Shown here: positions 25,037-34,073 of the stretch, one piece after another
Position numbering within the stretch: the first letter of the stretch is position 1
Layout: each line of letters begins with the position of its first letter
NCBI GenBank assembly: GCA_026415135.1
Contig: JAOAHS010000024.1
Coordinates: 1-45,958 of the forward strand
Reading direction: 5' to 3'
Source of the DNA: Calditerrivibrio sp.
GTDB lineage: Bacteria; Chrysiogenota; Deferribacteres; Deferribacterales; Calditerrivibrionaceae
DNA: 45,958 nucleotides
Translations under genes and position numbers: made by a program
The notes under the pieces: model-generated
The model's database searches: none
Told to the model about the DNA's origin: nothing
Seen by the model: the letters and a program-made list of their open reading frames with translations, nothing else

Positions 25037-27631
25037 TTATTTATTACCACCAGTAATAGAAGATATAATGCTTGATAAGGCATTACCTCTTGCCTGTAGT
25101 TTAGCTATATTAGATTCCATATTACTAAAAGCCTGCCAAAGTCTTTCAAAATAGTTATCTACTCTTCTCTGGGTGCTTTCCATCGACTTAGCTATAGTAA
25201 GCAACTGTCTATCAAAAGTACCATAAGATTTAACTTTGTTATAGATTATACCATCCACAGCAGTATAACTCTTGATAACATTTTCATACCTTCTTGTCCA
25301 TCCTTGAGCAGATGAACTATTTTCAGCAAAGAGTTTAAACACATCATCGGGATTGTTAGTAATTGCATTGATAAAAGTATAATTGGACTGCAGTTCTGAT
25401 TTTATGGCATCGATATCTGTAGTATCCTTAACTAAATAACCTTTCTTAAGCAGTTCTAAATCTCCACTACCTGCTATCTTTAGGCCAATCTGGGAGAGAT
25501 TGGTATATTTGCCGGTTATTCCGATCAAATCTGAAAATAGGTTGGCTCTCAGGGAGTTTTTTAAATTTCTAAATTCGGCGCTTTTTCTTATTAATTCATA
25601 CTCGTTAAATTTTTTCCATTTCTCCTCGTAATTTTTCACCTCCGTTTCCGACATTTTATTTTTCTTCTCAGTAGAAAGTGCTTCTAAATATTTTTTATCA
25701 TCCTTTGAAAGTTCTGGTGGATTCAACCTTTCAAGTAACTCATTGTAGTGCTTTATTAGTACAGCAGTATATTCTACAGCTTTTGTGGTATCCACTTTTA
25801 CATCTAAAGTTATTGGTTGATTAGAAGCCGATTTCAGGTTTAAAGAAACACCTTCTATTATATCGTCAATCTGATTTTTGTTTCTTACATATTGAACCCC
25901 ATTTACTTCCACAATAGCGTTCTGACCAGCATAACCTATAGACTGCTCGATTTGGGTATTATCGGTAAGATTTAATGCTTCTAAAAAGTTACTTGTATCA
26001 GAAGTAGATCCAAACTTAATTTTTTGGATACTATTATTTGAGATAATATGGATTTTATCCCTTGTCTGCTCATAACTAATTGATACACCTGCTCCTGAAT
26101 TATTTATCTTATTGATGACATCGTTCAGGGAATCCACAGCTGGGTCAACGTATATTGATATCCCATTTATTGTAAAGATCCCTTTGGTCACGGATGCTGT
26201 CATGCCAGACTGAGTAAGTTTAGCAGATGGATCGATGTTACCCGCAGTCTTTCCGGGAACTGTTTGTGCACCTGATAATACCGTTAATTTCATGATTGAA
26301 AGGATGTTACTCGTATCAGAAAAGTCTCCTAAGGTGATAGTGTTATTACCTGTAGTCGTTGACCTTAGTTCAAAACTTTTTGTTGTGGCATTGTAACTTG
26401 CAACAACTCCAGCACCAGAGGAATTGATCTGAGCTATTAAAGAGTTTACAGAGATTTGGGTATAGTCTGAAATAGTTATCTTCTTACCATTTATTGTAAA
26501 AGTACCATTTGTGGAACTGGAAGGTACAGTGGAAAATCCCGCATTTTGTAATCCAACAACACTTGTGTTTAAAGTACCAGATGTTACTTGGGCTCCATAT
26601 ATGGTTGTATATGTAGCAGCAGATACATTCAAACTTGAGTCTTGAGCAATAGTCATAATTCCTGAAGTCAAAGATGTAGCATTAAAAGTTACTCCCGGGA
26701 TGAGCCCCCCTGTTGAGTTGTTAATTTTTGTCAACAGTGATGAATAGGAGCTATCTACATGATATTTTTTCATTTCAGTTACCGTACTTGTAGATGTTGT
26801 ATTCAAACCCAAACCTGTTTGCAAAGTACCACCTGTTACTGCAAGATTCAATTGTTCTGCTGACGTACTGTAGAATGCTAATTTCCAGTTACCGCCAGCA
26901 TAATCAGCTCTAACAGAAAAGTATTGTATATTTGACGTTTCATATTCAGCATTTAACTGCTGATTTAAAGAGTTTTCTATCTGCTTTGTAACCTTGTTTA
27001 TATCATCACCGCTGTTTATAGAAATATTTATATTAAAATTTGTGGAATCTACTGTGACCTGCAATGTTCCAGATAATGAAGAAGTAAAATTACCTAAGGA
27101 ATCAACAACACCAATATTACCACCGGTAACCTTTTTAAGCTGACTAAGTTCATTGAATTTAAAACTATCTTCAGAAATAAATGTAGTACCATTGTCGTAT
27201 AATTTTACATTATGCACTCCTTCTATAAAATCAGTTGGTTTACCAGATATAGAACTTACACCAACATTGTTCAGTTGTAACTTTGCTCTTGTGTATTGGC
27301 TATACGAATATGAATTTTTAGCTGTTTGTAAAACTTGAACAGAATAACTACCCACTTTTGCATTGGGTGTAACAGTAGCTGAAACAGAAGCTGGATCTGA
27401 AGACTCTATTTTCTTATTTTTAAATGTGGATTCTAATCTAAGATTAAAGAGGTCAGTTCTGATAGTATTCAATTTATCTGAAATCTCTTTGTACAAGTTT
27501 TTTTCAAGGTTTTTAAGATTGTATTTAGCTTCTAAATTATCAAGGGGTATTCGTGCCTGGTTAACAAGTTTTTCAACTATAGAGTTTGTATCCATCCCTG
27601 ATATCGCGCCGCCAATCCTCAATGCGTCCAT
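25037..27631 (-). CDS. fliD: Flagellar filament cap protein FliD, enlarged
   Basis: The cap protein (hook-associated protein 2) sits at the filament tip and folds flagellin monomers. The N terminus GGAISGMDTNSIVEKLV and the coiled-coil C terminus (QRRVDNYFERLWQAFSNME) are those of FliD. At 864 residues it is nearly twice the E. coli length; the extra is a variable, Ser/Thr/Gly-rich central region that would face the medium. Within it two segments of about 75 residues are related (see repeat). The start ATG has GGGAGG upstream and a sigma-28-type promoter 28 bases before it. A Thr/Ser-rich, cysteine-free middle fits an exposed surface. Confidence 0.92.
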   Translation of the reverse strand: MDALRIGGAISGMDTNSIVEKLVNQARIPLDNLEAKYNLKNLEKNLYKEISDKLNTIRTDLFNLRLESTFKNKKIESSDPASVSATVTPNAKVGSYSVQVLQTAKNSYSYSQYTRAKLQLNNVGVSSISGKPTDFIEGVHNVKLYDNGTTFISEDSFKFNELSQLKKVTGGNIGVVDSLGNFTSSLSGTLQVTVDSTNFNINISINSGDDINKVTKQIENSLNQQLNAEYETSNIQYFSVRADYAGGNWKLAFYSTSAEQLNLAVTGGTLQTGLGLNTTSTSTVTEMKKYHVDSSYSSLLTKINNSTGGLIPGVTFNATSLTSGIMTIAQDSSLNVSAATYTTIYGAQVTSGTLNTSVVGLQNAGFSTVPSSSTNGTFTINGKKITISDYTQISVNSLIAQINSSGAGVVASYNATTKSFELRSTTTGNNTITLGDFSDTSNILSIMKLTVLSGAQTVPGKTAGNIDPSAKLTQSGMTASVTKGIFTINGISIYVDPAVDSLNDVINKINNSGAGVSISYEQTRDKIHIISNNSIQKIKFGSTSDTSNFLEALNLTDNTQIEQSIGYAGQNAIVEVNGVQYVRNKNQIDDIIEGVSLNLKSASNQPITLDVKVDTTKAVEYTAVLIKHYNELLERLNPPELSKDDKKYLEALSTEKKNKMSETEVKNYEEKWKKFNEYELIRKSAEFRNLKNSLRANLFSDLIGITGKYTNLSQIGLKIAGSGDLELLKKGYLVKDTTDIDAIKSELQSNYTFINAITNNPDDVFKLFAENSSSAQGWTRRYENVIKSYTAVDGIIYNKVKSYGTFDRQLLTIAKSMESTQRRVDNYFERLWQAFSNMESNIAKLQARGNALSSIISSITGGNK
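25966..26518 (-). repeat. Two related ~75-residue modules inside FliD
   Basis: Residues about 372-448 and 483-554 of FliD share the layout FTINGxxIxV, then IxxINxSGAGVxxSY, then a strand pair, then DTSNxLxxxxLT. Conserved pieces include NSSGAGVVASYNATT against NNSGAGVSISYEQTR and DTSNILSIMKLT against DTSNFLEALNLT. They look like tandem copies of the FliD/flagellin hook-type IN domain. The DNA copies have diverged, so the duplication is old. Confidence 0.65.
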
Positions 27632-27658
27632 AACTAACCTCCCTGTTAGTTACTTTCT

Positions 27659-27685
27659 AAATCGACTCCACCAAAAAAAACTTTA
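27659..27685 (-). promoter_or_regulatory. Sigma-28 (FliA)-type flagellar promoter of fliD
   Basis: On the minus strand TAAAGTTT (27685-27678) is an exact match to the enterobacterial sigma-28 -35 box. After 11 bases, the consensus spacing, follows GTCGATTT (27666-27659) against GCCGATAA, 5 of 8 with the core CGAT intact. Transcription would start about 20 bases before the fliD ATG. It predicts that a FliA-type factor drives fliD, fliS and the small genes behind them. Confidence 0.75.
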
Positions 27686-27722
27686 GAAAAAACTTGCCAT
27701 TTTGAAAAAATTGTCTAAGATT

Positions 27723-28346
27723 ATGCCAATGAACAAGAAATTAGTCATTTATGACTGCGATGGTGTCCTATTTGATAGTTATAATGCTGTAATGGCTTAC
27801 TATGATTTCATCTGTGAAGTATTTGGTGTAAAGAAAATCGACCGTAATGATAAAATTTTGGTCGAAGCAGCCATGACAAAAACCAATGAAGAGATCATTA
27901 GGCTTTTGACAGATGATAAAGAAAAGGTTGCTCAAATTTTAGAGTACGCTAAAAAACAAAATTTTATGAAATTTTTAGATCTCATGGTACCAATGCCTAA
28001 TATATACAAAGCTTTGAAACTATTAAAATCAAAAGGTATCAAACTTGCTGTTTTTACAAACAGGGGCACATCCCTTAACTATCTTTTAAAACATTTTGAA
28101 ATGCAGCAATACTTCGATTACACCGTGAACTCCATTGATTTGGAAAAACCAAAACCAGATCCGGAAGGTCTTTTTAAAATATATAGTTTCTTTAGCTTAA
28201 CCAACAAAGATGCTTTGTTTATAGGTGACTCTATGAATGATTATCTGCCAGCCAAAGCAACAGAAACAGATTTTGTCTCCTATAGAGTAAAACTTGATAA
28301 TTCTCCGGTAATGGATGATCATCTCGAAGTGGAGAGGTTTATATGA
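27723..28346 (+). CDS. HAD-superfamily phosphatase (phosphoglycolate phosphatase-like)
   Basis: A haloacid-dehalogenase-type hydrolase of about 207 residues. Motif I is YDCDGVLFDS with the two catalytic aspartates, motif II is AVFTNRGTS, motif III lysine lies in EKPKPDPEGL, and motif IV is FIGDSMNDYLPAK. The insertion between I and II fits the helical cap of the phosphoglycolate phosphatase group; substrate unknown. Start is uncertain among ATG 27723, ATG 27729 and two upstream TTG codons, none with a clear ribosome binding site. It overlaps the thioesterase gene by 4 bases and diverges from fliD. Confidence 0.8.
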   Translation: MPMNKKLVIYDCDGVLFDSYNAVMAYYDFICEVFGVKKIDRNDKILVEAAMTKTNEEIIRLLTDDKEKVAQILEYAKKQNFMKFLDLMVPMPNIYKALKLLKSKGIKLAVFTNRGTSLNYLLKHFEMQQYFDYTVNSIDLEKPKPDPEGLFKIYSFFSLTNKDALFIGDSMNDYLPAKATETDFVSYRVKLDNSPVMDDHLEVERFI

Positions 28347-29065
28347 TCTATGAGTTCAATTACTCCGTAAACTACAGGGATGCAGATGCTTCAAGATATT
28401 TAAGAATAGATGCTCTTGTTTCCCTTCTACAGGAGTCAGCAATCCTACATTCAGAACTTATTGGTTTTGATGCTGATTATATGTACAAACATAGCTGCGC
28501 CTGGATGCTGAATAAGTTTGCCATAGTAATTTATGAATACCCATTTCTTAGGGATCAAATAACTATAAAAACCTGGTCAAGGGGTCTAAAATCTTTTAGA
28601 GCTTTCAGAGATTTTGAGGTGTTTAAAGGTGATAAGCTCATAGCCCATGCAACATCGTATTGGTTTTTTATTGATACAACTAAAAAAAGAGTCATAAAAG
28701 TACCGGAAGAAGTGCAAAAAATGTACGGTTACCATGACATCACCACAGGTGTTATAATTGATGACTCGGAACCTACAAATATCGATGATTTTTTCTTTGA
28801 AAAAAACCATATAATAAGGTACAGTGATATAGATAGCAATGGACATCTTAACAATGTAGCATATTTGAATATGCTTGAAGATACAATAAAAAACAGTGGA
28901 ACAAACAGTAGGATCAAAGAATACTATATCTCCTTTAAAAAAGAGATAGTCTATGATAGCAATGAAATTAGTGTTTCTATTTTAAAGGCCACAGAAAAAA
29001 GATATTTTTTCTATTTTAACAAGGATGCAGAGATCTACGCCCAGGGAGTTGTTAATCTTTACTGA
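28343..29065 (+). CDS. Acyl-ACP thioesterase (FatA/FatB-like)
   Basis: A 240-residue double-hotdog protein that should hydrolyse acyl-ACP and release free fatty acids. The first hotdog starts YSVNYRDADASRYLRI. The second has RYSDIDSNGHLNNVAYLNML, holding the D-x-N-x-H pattern of the thioesterase active site, and WSRGLKSFRAFRDFEV is the typical conserved tryptophan-arginine region. It starts within the stop of the HAD gene and ends overlapping convergent murI by 14 bases. Confidence 0.85.
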   Translation: MIYEFNYSVNYRDADASRYLRIDALVSLLQESAILHSELIGFDADYMYKHSCAWMLNKFAIVIYEYPFLRDQITIKTWSRGLKSFRAFRDFEVFKGDKLIAHATSYWFFIDTTKKRVIKVPEEVQKMYGYHDITTGVIIDDSEPTNIDDFFFEKNHIIRYSDIDSNGHLNNVAYLNMLEDTIKNSGTNSRIKEYYISFKKEIVYDSNEISVSILKATEKRYFFYFNKDAEIYAQGVVNLY

Positions 29066-29837
29066 TACTATTTAGATCTATCTTAAATGTTGGTATGTCT
29101 CCTATGATAAGATTTTTTAAGTTTTCAAAGGATGATGATTCATCAGTTACGAAGATGTTTCTTATCCCCTTTTCATTTGTATTCAAATGAAGTTTAAGTA
29201 TATAATCTATTATGGCCTCAGAAGAATCCACAAGCTTAATTTCTGGATACAATCTTTTTAGTAAAGGCTTTAATACAGGATAATGAGTACAACCCAGTAT
29301 AAGTGTATCTATACCCTCAGATATTACATCATCTAAATACTCCCTAATAATAATTTCCGTTACTTTGTGCTCAATCTTCCCCTCTTCCACTAACGGTACT
29401 AAAAGGGGACATGCCTTCTGAAAAACGTTTACAGAACCATTTGACAAAGCCCTTAATGTGTTTGCATAAGAACTACTCCTAATGGTGGCTTGTGTCCCTA
29501 TCACCCCTATTTTGCCATTTTTAGTGGAGTTTAATGCAGATAAACAGCCAGGTTCCACAACACCAATGATAGGTATATCAAAATTATTTCTTAGGTAATC
29601 ATAAGCATAAGAAGAGGCAGTGTTACAAGCTACCACTACTAAATCCACATGAAAATTATTAACCAAAAACTCAGTCAATTCCTTGCTATAACGAATAATT
29701 GTATCCATCGATTTGTTACCATAAGGTACCCTTGCTGTGTCACCGATATAATACATATCCACCGTTTTAAATCTATCAGATATCGATTTAAAAACCGTCA
29801 AACCACCAACACCTGAATCAAAGACACCAATCGACAT
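29052..29837 (-). CDS. murI: Glutamate racemase
   Basis: MurI makes D-glutamate for peptidoglycan. The 261-residue protein starts MSIGVFDSGVGGLTVF and has the two catalytic cysteines C71 in VACNTAS and C183 in LGCTHYP, plus YIGDTARVPYG. I use the ATG at 29837, which has AAGGAG 5 bases upstream; a GTG at 29864 would add residues that do not match the family start. It has its own promoter in the gap after the histidine kinase gene. Confidence 0.95.
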   Translation of the reverse strand: MSIGVFDSGVGGLTVFKSISDRFKTVDMYYIGDTARVPYGNKSMDTIIRYSKELTEFLVNNFHVDLVVVACNTASSYAYDYLRNNFDIPIIGVVEPGCLSALNSTKNGKIGVIGTQATIRSSSYANTLRALSNGSVNVFQKACPLLVPLVEEGKIEHKVTEIIIREYLDDVISEGIDTLILGCTHYPVLKPLLKRLYPEIKLVDSSEAIIDYILKLHLNTNEKGIRNIFVTDESSSFENLKNLIIGDIPTFKIDLNSISKD

Positions 29838-29872
29838 AACTCTCCTTAAATTTTTTTCTATCACAAGGTAGT

Positions 29873-29901
29873 AAAATAATCATTAAGCTAACTTTTGTCA
29901 A
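29873..29901 (-). promoter_or_regulatory. Sigma-70-type promoter for murI
   Basis: On the minus strand a perfect -35 TTGACA (29901-29896) is followed after 17 bases by -10 TATTTT (29878-29873). Transcription would start near 29866, about 29 bases before the murI ATG. The -35 begins 4 bases after the histidine kinase stop codon. Confidence 0.7.
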
Positions 29902-29904
29902 CTT

Positions 29905-30873
29905 TCATTTCCCTAAAAATATCACCACCACAAAAACACTCTCCTTTTTTCTCCACTTTATTTTAAAGTTGTTTTTTTTACACAGCATCTCAGCAACGGA
30001 TAAACCAACCCCTAACCCACTACTGTTATTTTCACCATAATCATTTACCAAGATTAAATATTTTTTCCCTCTGAAAACACCATTTTTTACCAAGAAAAAT
30101 TTTCCCGAATATTTAGATATGTTATCAAAAAGTAAAAACACCAAAAACTCTAAATCATAAATATTTACCTCTATTTTTAAATCTTTTAATCTATCTTTTA
30201 TAACCAACTCTTTGGTAAAAAATGTTTTAATGAATCCAGAAATGAATGTTTTAAGATCTACCTCTTGAACGTTCTCAGAATATAGATTTATTTTCTTTAT
30301 ATATTTTTCCATACCCTCCAAATCAGTTCCTAAACTTTTACAGCTTTCTTCTATTCTTTTGGCTGCATTAAGGTTTGAAGATTTAATCAATTCTATATTT
30401 ATTTTTTGAATCGAAAGAAAATTTCTAAGTTTATGGGAAAAAATCATCAATATTGTCTCAAAGCTATTTGCAAGTCTTTTTTGTTTTAACAGCATTTTAT
30501 GTACTGTAAAATAGTAGAGTAAAGATATGGCTAATAATATAAAGAAATCCCAATAGATCATCAAATAAACCTTATTTCTAATCCTTTCAACAAAAAAATC
30601 TTTTTTTACATAAAAGTAGTTAGGTTTATCCACTTCAAAAAGGATAAAGTTTCTAACAGATACCTCGTTTTTAGATATTTTAAGGTAATCTGGGTATTCA
30701 AAAGGGATGTTATTTTTAGAAAGTCTTTTGTAATATATGATCTCCTGACGCAATAACTCTTCTGTCTGAATCTTTATCGATTGAATAAATATAAAATTTA
30801 TCATTGATAAGCCAAGCATAAGTATGAAAAGAATTAAAACAAACGTTTTTGTCTCAAAACTTATATTTTTCAT
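29905..30873 (-). CDS. Sensor histidine kinase (two-component system)
   Basis: A 322-residue membrane kinase paired with the response regulator upstream, which it overlaps by 4 bases. Two membrane helices (about 11-31 and 103-124) enclose a small outside domain of some 70 residues rich in Lys, Asn and aromatic residues. The phospho-acceptor is H147 in FSHKLRNFL. The ATP lid is shortened: N251 (DNISKYS) and D278 (NDYGENNSSGLGVGL) are present, but I see no F box, and the C terminus ends directly after the last strand. The signal is unknown; adjacent murI and murJ could suggest an envelope-linked role, which is inference. Confidence 0.83.
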   Translation of the reverse strand: MKNISFETKTFVLILFILMLGLSMINFIFIQSIKIQTEELLRQEIIYYKRLSKNNIPFEYPDYLKISKNEVSVRNFILFEVDKPNYFYVKKDFFVERIRNKVYLMIYWDFFILLAISLLYYFTVHKMLLKQKRLANSFETILMIFSHKLRNFLSIQKINIELIKSSNLNAAKRIEESCKSLGTDLEGMEKYIKKINLYSENVQEVDLKTFISGFIKTFFTKELVIKDRLKDLKIEVNIYDLEFLVFLLFDNISKYSGKFFLVKNGVFRGKKYLILVNDYGENNSSGLGVGLSVAEMLCKKNNFKIKWRKKESVFVVVIFLGK

Positions 30874-31511
30874 TTCAACTTATACCCTCTTCCTTTATAA
30901 GTTACAATAAAACCTTCCGGCAAAACCCTTCTTAAGTTTTTTATATAAGTCCTAATAGAGTCGGTACCAACACTTTTATCTTTCCAGATATAGTTTAAAA
31001 TCTTTTCCATAGTCACTATTTTTCCCCTATGCTGAGCTAATAAACACAAAAGCTCCCATTCTATTTTAGACAAAATTATCTCCACTCCATCCACCTTAAG
31101 AGATTTTGCAGAGAAATCTATTTCAACATTATCTATGATTAATCTATCCCAACAATAAGTTCTCCTCAATAAAGCATTTATCCTTAAAGCCAGTTCTTTT
31201 GGATCAAAGGGTTTTACCAGGTAATCATCGGCTCCATACCTGAAACAGACCTCTTTTGTTGTTATGTCGTTTTTTGCTGTGATTATCAAGATTGGTTGTT
31301 TTATGCCCCGTTTTCTTATTTCACAAAGTATATGCTCCCCCTTTTTATCCTTTAACATCAGATCCAATAAAATCAGATCATAACCATCTAACTCATAATA
31401 GTCTATTAGATCCAGATCCTTAATTATGTCACAGTAAAACCCTTCTAAGTCTAAATATTCTTTCAAGGATTCAGCTAATGTTGTATCATCCTCAATTAAA
31501 AATATCTTCAC
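30870..31511 (-). CDS. OmpR/PhoB-family response regulator
   Basis: A 213-residue DNA-binding response regulator. The receiver domain has the acidic pocket EDD (7-9), the phosphorylated aspartate D50 in LILLDLML and the lysine in YLVKPFDP. The C-terminal winged-helix domain holds LSKIEWELLCLLAQHRGKIV and the end VTYKGRGYKL. It starts with GTG at 31511 and is translationally coupled to the histidine kinase. Only 6 bases separate it from the upstream MBL hydrolase gene. Confidence 0.92.
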   Translation of the reverse strand: MKIFLIEDDTTLAESLKEYLDLEGFYCDIIKDLDLIDYYELDGYDLILLDLMLKDKKGEHILCEIRKRGIKQPILIITAKNDITTKEVCFRYGADDYLVKPFDPKELALRINALLRRTYCWDRLIIDNVEIDFSAKSLKVDGVEIILSKIEWELLCLLAQHRGKIVTMEKILNYIWKDKSVGTDSIRTYIKNLRRVLPEGFIVTYKGRGYKLK

Positions 31512-31517
31512 TGATAA

Positions 31518-32138
31518 CTAACCTTTTATAAAAGGATTATACTTTTTTTCGTCACCTATTGTTGTCAATTCACCATGCCCAGGAATAACCATTACATCAT
31601 CTGCTAAATTATAAAGCTTTTTTACAGAAATTTCCAATAAGCGAAAGCTACTATAAGGGAAATCAGTTCTACCAACTGAACCAGCAAAAAGAGTATCACC
31701 AGTTATCAACAAATTCAAACTCTTTACAAAAAAAGACAGACCACCAGGTGTATGCCCAGGAGTACTAATAATCTCAATATCTGTGACAATATTATTTAGG
31801 ACAACATCCCCATTTAAATCGATATCTATCTCCGGTGATGCCACAGATGGTAAACCAAAATAACTGGCATGAGCAGATGCCTGATTGACTAAAAACTCAT
31901 CTTTTTTACTCATGGCAAATTTTACACTGTACCGATCTTTCAGTTCTTTAACTGCACCTATATGATCGAAATGGCCATGGGTATTCAATATCATTACAGG
32001 TATCAGATTTTTTGAGGACAAAAACTCATCTATCTTCTCAAAACTACCACCTGGATCAAAAATAAGGGCATATTTATCTTTATAAATTATTATGCAATTT
32101 ACCTGTAATGGCCCAGAGGGTATAACCGCAAAATCCAT
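31518..32138 (-). CDS. Metallo-beta-lactamase-fold hydrolase (glyoxalase II-like)
   Basis: A 206-residue zinc hydrolase with all five metal motifs: HGHFDH, the histidine in STPGHTPGG, the aspartate in ITGDTLFAG, and the final histidine in VIPGHGELT. The short length without the C-terminal substrate domain places it with the GloB-like hydrolases of anaerobes and thermophiles rather than with true hydroxyacylglutathione hydrolase. Physiological thioester or ester substrate is unknown. It lies in the rqcH-murJ-dtd run, 10 bases after dtd. Confidence 0.85.
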   Translation of the reverse strand: MDFAVIPSGPLQVNCIIIYKDKYALIFDPGGSFEKIDEFLSSKNLIPVMILNTHGHFDHIGAVKELKDRYSVKFAMSKKDEFLVNQASAHASYFGLPSVASPEIDIDLNGDVVLNNIVTDIEIISTPGHTPGGLSFFVKSLNLLITGDTLFAGSVGRTDFPYSSFRLLEISVKKLYNLADDVMVIPGHGELTTIGDEKKYNPFIKG

Positions 32139-32148
32139 AATAACCTCC

Positions 32149-32592
32149 TCACAATTTTATTATCATTGTAACAGGTCCATCATTAAAAATACTCACTTTC
32201 ATATCAGCGCCGAAAACACCACTTTTTACATTATCTTCCCCTATTATCCTTTTACAATAGGTGATAAAGCTATCATAAAAAAGCTTAGCCTTTTCTGGTT
32301 TTAAAGCATTAGTAAAATCTGGACGTCTACCTTTACTGACATCACCAGCAAGGGTGAACTGACTAATTATAATAACCTCACCATCAACATCGATCACAGA
32401 TTTTGACATCTTCCCTTGTTCATCCTCAAAAATCCTCAGTTCTATACATTTTTTAGCCATTTTTTCTAATTTTGATTCCTCATCCATATTCTCCATACCG
32501 ATAAGGATATTTAAACCTTTACCTATCTTGGCAACCATTTTACCATCTACCCAAACAGCACTCTCAATAACCCTTTGAACAACCGCTATCAT
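32149..32592 (-). CDS. dtd: D-aminoacyl-tRNA deacylase
   Basis: DTD removes D-amino acids (and glycine from tRNA-Ala) from mischarged tRNAs. The 147-residue protein starts MIAVVQRVIESAVWVDG and has the two active-site motifs SQFTLAGDVSKGRRPDF and NDGPVT (the Gly-cisPro motif). The ATG at 32592 overlaps the murJ stop by 4 bases and has GGAGG 8 bases upstream; the longer frame to 32646 only reads back into murJ. Confidence 0.95.
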   Translation of the reverse strand: MIAVVQRVIESAVWVDGKMVAKIGKGLNILIGMENMDEESKLEKMAKKCIELRIFEDEQGKMSKSVIDVDGEVIIISQFTLAGDVSKGRRPDFTNALKPEKAKLFYDSFITYCKRIIGEDNVKSGVFGADMKVSIFNDGPVTMIIKL

Positions 32593-34073
32593 CTCAAAAC
32601 CTCCATGATTTTCAAACCACTTAACCTTATAAATAAAAAGTAACAAGCTCCAGATATAACCACTGTTATAAGAACGTGAACATGAAAATACCTAAAAAGG
32701 ATTATCATAAGATACATAAGAACCGATGACAAAAATATTCTTATAAGGATTCCACCATATACCTTAAAAGAAAAAACATACCCATCTATCATCTTATAAA
32801 GAAGAAAAGCATTCACCATAGCAACAATTGAAGAAGAAAGTGCAATACCAGCATGTTTATATTTCATCATAAGCAAATAGTTTAAAAGTGCATTTAAAAA
32901 CATCATAAAAAAGGCTATTTTAACAGGTGTTTTGGTATCTTTTTTAGAGTAATAAACCCTCGTAAAAAGTCCTACTAATGAATAAAACAAAAGCCCCACA
33001 GCATACATTTTTAGGGCTTCCGAGGTATAAATAGTCTCCATCTCTCCAAAAGATTTTCTTTTGTATATCAAGGCAGAGATCTCATAGGATAACGACATAA
33101 GACCAACAGTAGCAGGAATGACTATAAAACACAAAGAAATAATAGACTTATCTATAATTTTATATGCTCTCTTATTATCCCCATCAGCAAGAGCTTTGCT
33201 CATTTCGGTAAGAGATACTGAACTGAGAGCAACAGAAAAAACCCCTAATGGAAATTGAAATAACCTATTAGCATAATATAAAAAAGATATGCTTCCCGAA
33301 GATAAAAAAGATGCAAAAATCCTATCTACAACAAAATTTATCTGGCTTATTCCAAGACCTGCTATAGATGGTAGAATAAGAAGAAACGTTTTTTTAAGAT
33401 CTGGATCGTTATCTCCAAACCTAACCAATCGAAAATCTTTCTTAAAAGAATATAAAAAAACATACACAAATTGAAACACCCCACCCAAAAATACGCCCCA
33501 AGCTAAATATAAGATGTTACAACCATTATAATAACCAGCCACAGCACCTAATATCATAAATATATTCAACATAGCTGTGGATGAATAAGGGATATAGTAG
33601 CTTCCCAAAAGGTTTAGATAACCAGTAAGGATAGCCACAGCAGTTACAAAAAGAAGGTATGGCATAACAATTGCAAGCATTATAGCTCCCAAACCCATCA
33701 GATATTTATCATCTACATTACCAGGCATAAACAAACCAAGAATGAATTCAGGGAATACATAAATAATTCCGATAAGAAAAAGTATAATCGTAGAAATAAC
33801 AACTATAAGTTGATTAACATACCTTATTGCAACATCCTTATCATGCTTGTATTTATCAGCCAAAACAGGAATATATGCCGAACTTAAAGCTCCCTCTGCA
33901 AAAAGTGCTCTGAATAGATTTGGTACAGCAAAGGCAACAAAAAAAGCATCGGTAACCTTATTTGCCCCAAAAACAGCTGCCACAACCAAATCCCTTATAA
34001 GTCCCAACAATCGGCTGGTCAAAATACCTGCTGAAGATTTTAAAAAATAATGAAAAAAACTTCTTCTTTTCAC
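32589..34073 (-). CDS. murJ: Lipid II flippase MurJ
   Basis: MurJ moves lipid II across the inner membrane. The 494-residue protein of the MATE/MVF superfamily has about 14 hydrophobic segments. The family start SSAGILTSRLLGLIRDLVVA contains the conserved arginines, followed by ALFAEGALSSAYIPVLA. It starts at GTG 34073, which overlaps the rqcH stop by 4 bases, with GGAGG 8 bases upstream. With murI and the UdpK-like fusion it shows a cell-wall precursor theme spread across the window. Confidence 0.95.
   Translation of the reverse strand: MKRRSFFHYFLKSSAGILTSRLLGLIRDLVVAAVFGANKVTDAFFVAFAVPNLFRALFAEGALSSAYIPVLADKYKHDKDVAIRYVNQLIVVISTIILFLIGIIYVFPEFILGLFMPGNVDDKYLMGLGAIMLAIVMPYLLFVTAVAILTGYLNLLGSYYIPYSSTAMLNIFMILGAVAGYYNGCNILYLAWGVFLGGVFQFVYVFLYSFKKDFRLVRFGDNDPDLKKTFLLILPSIAGLGISQINFVVDRIFASFLSSGSISFLYYANRLFQFPLGVFSVALSSVSLTEMSKALADGDNKRAYKIIDKSIISLCFIVIPATVGLMSLSYEISALIYKRKSFGEMETIYTSEALKMYAVGLLFYSLVGLFTRVYYSKKDTKTPVKIAFFMMFLNALLNYLLMMKYKHAGIALSSSIVAMVNAFLLYKMIDGYVFSFKVYGGILIRIFLSSVLMYLMIILFRYFHVHVLITVVISGACYFLFIRLSGLKIMEVLR

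Noticed and set aside
27683-27699. Sigma-54-like TGGCAAG-N4-TTCT on the minus strand upstream of fliD
   Set aside because: The GG is present but the essential GC of the -12 element is replaced by CT, while a far better sigma-28 match lies next to it.
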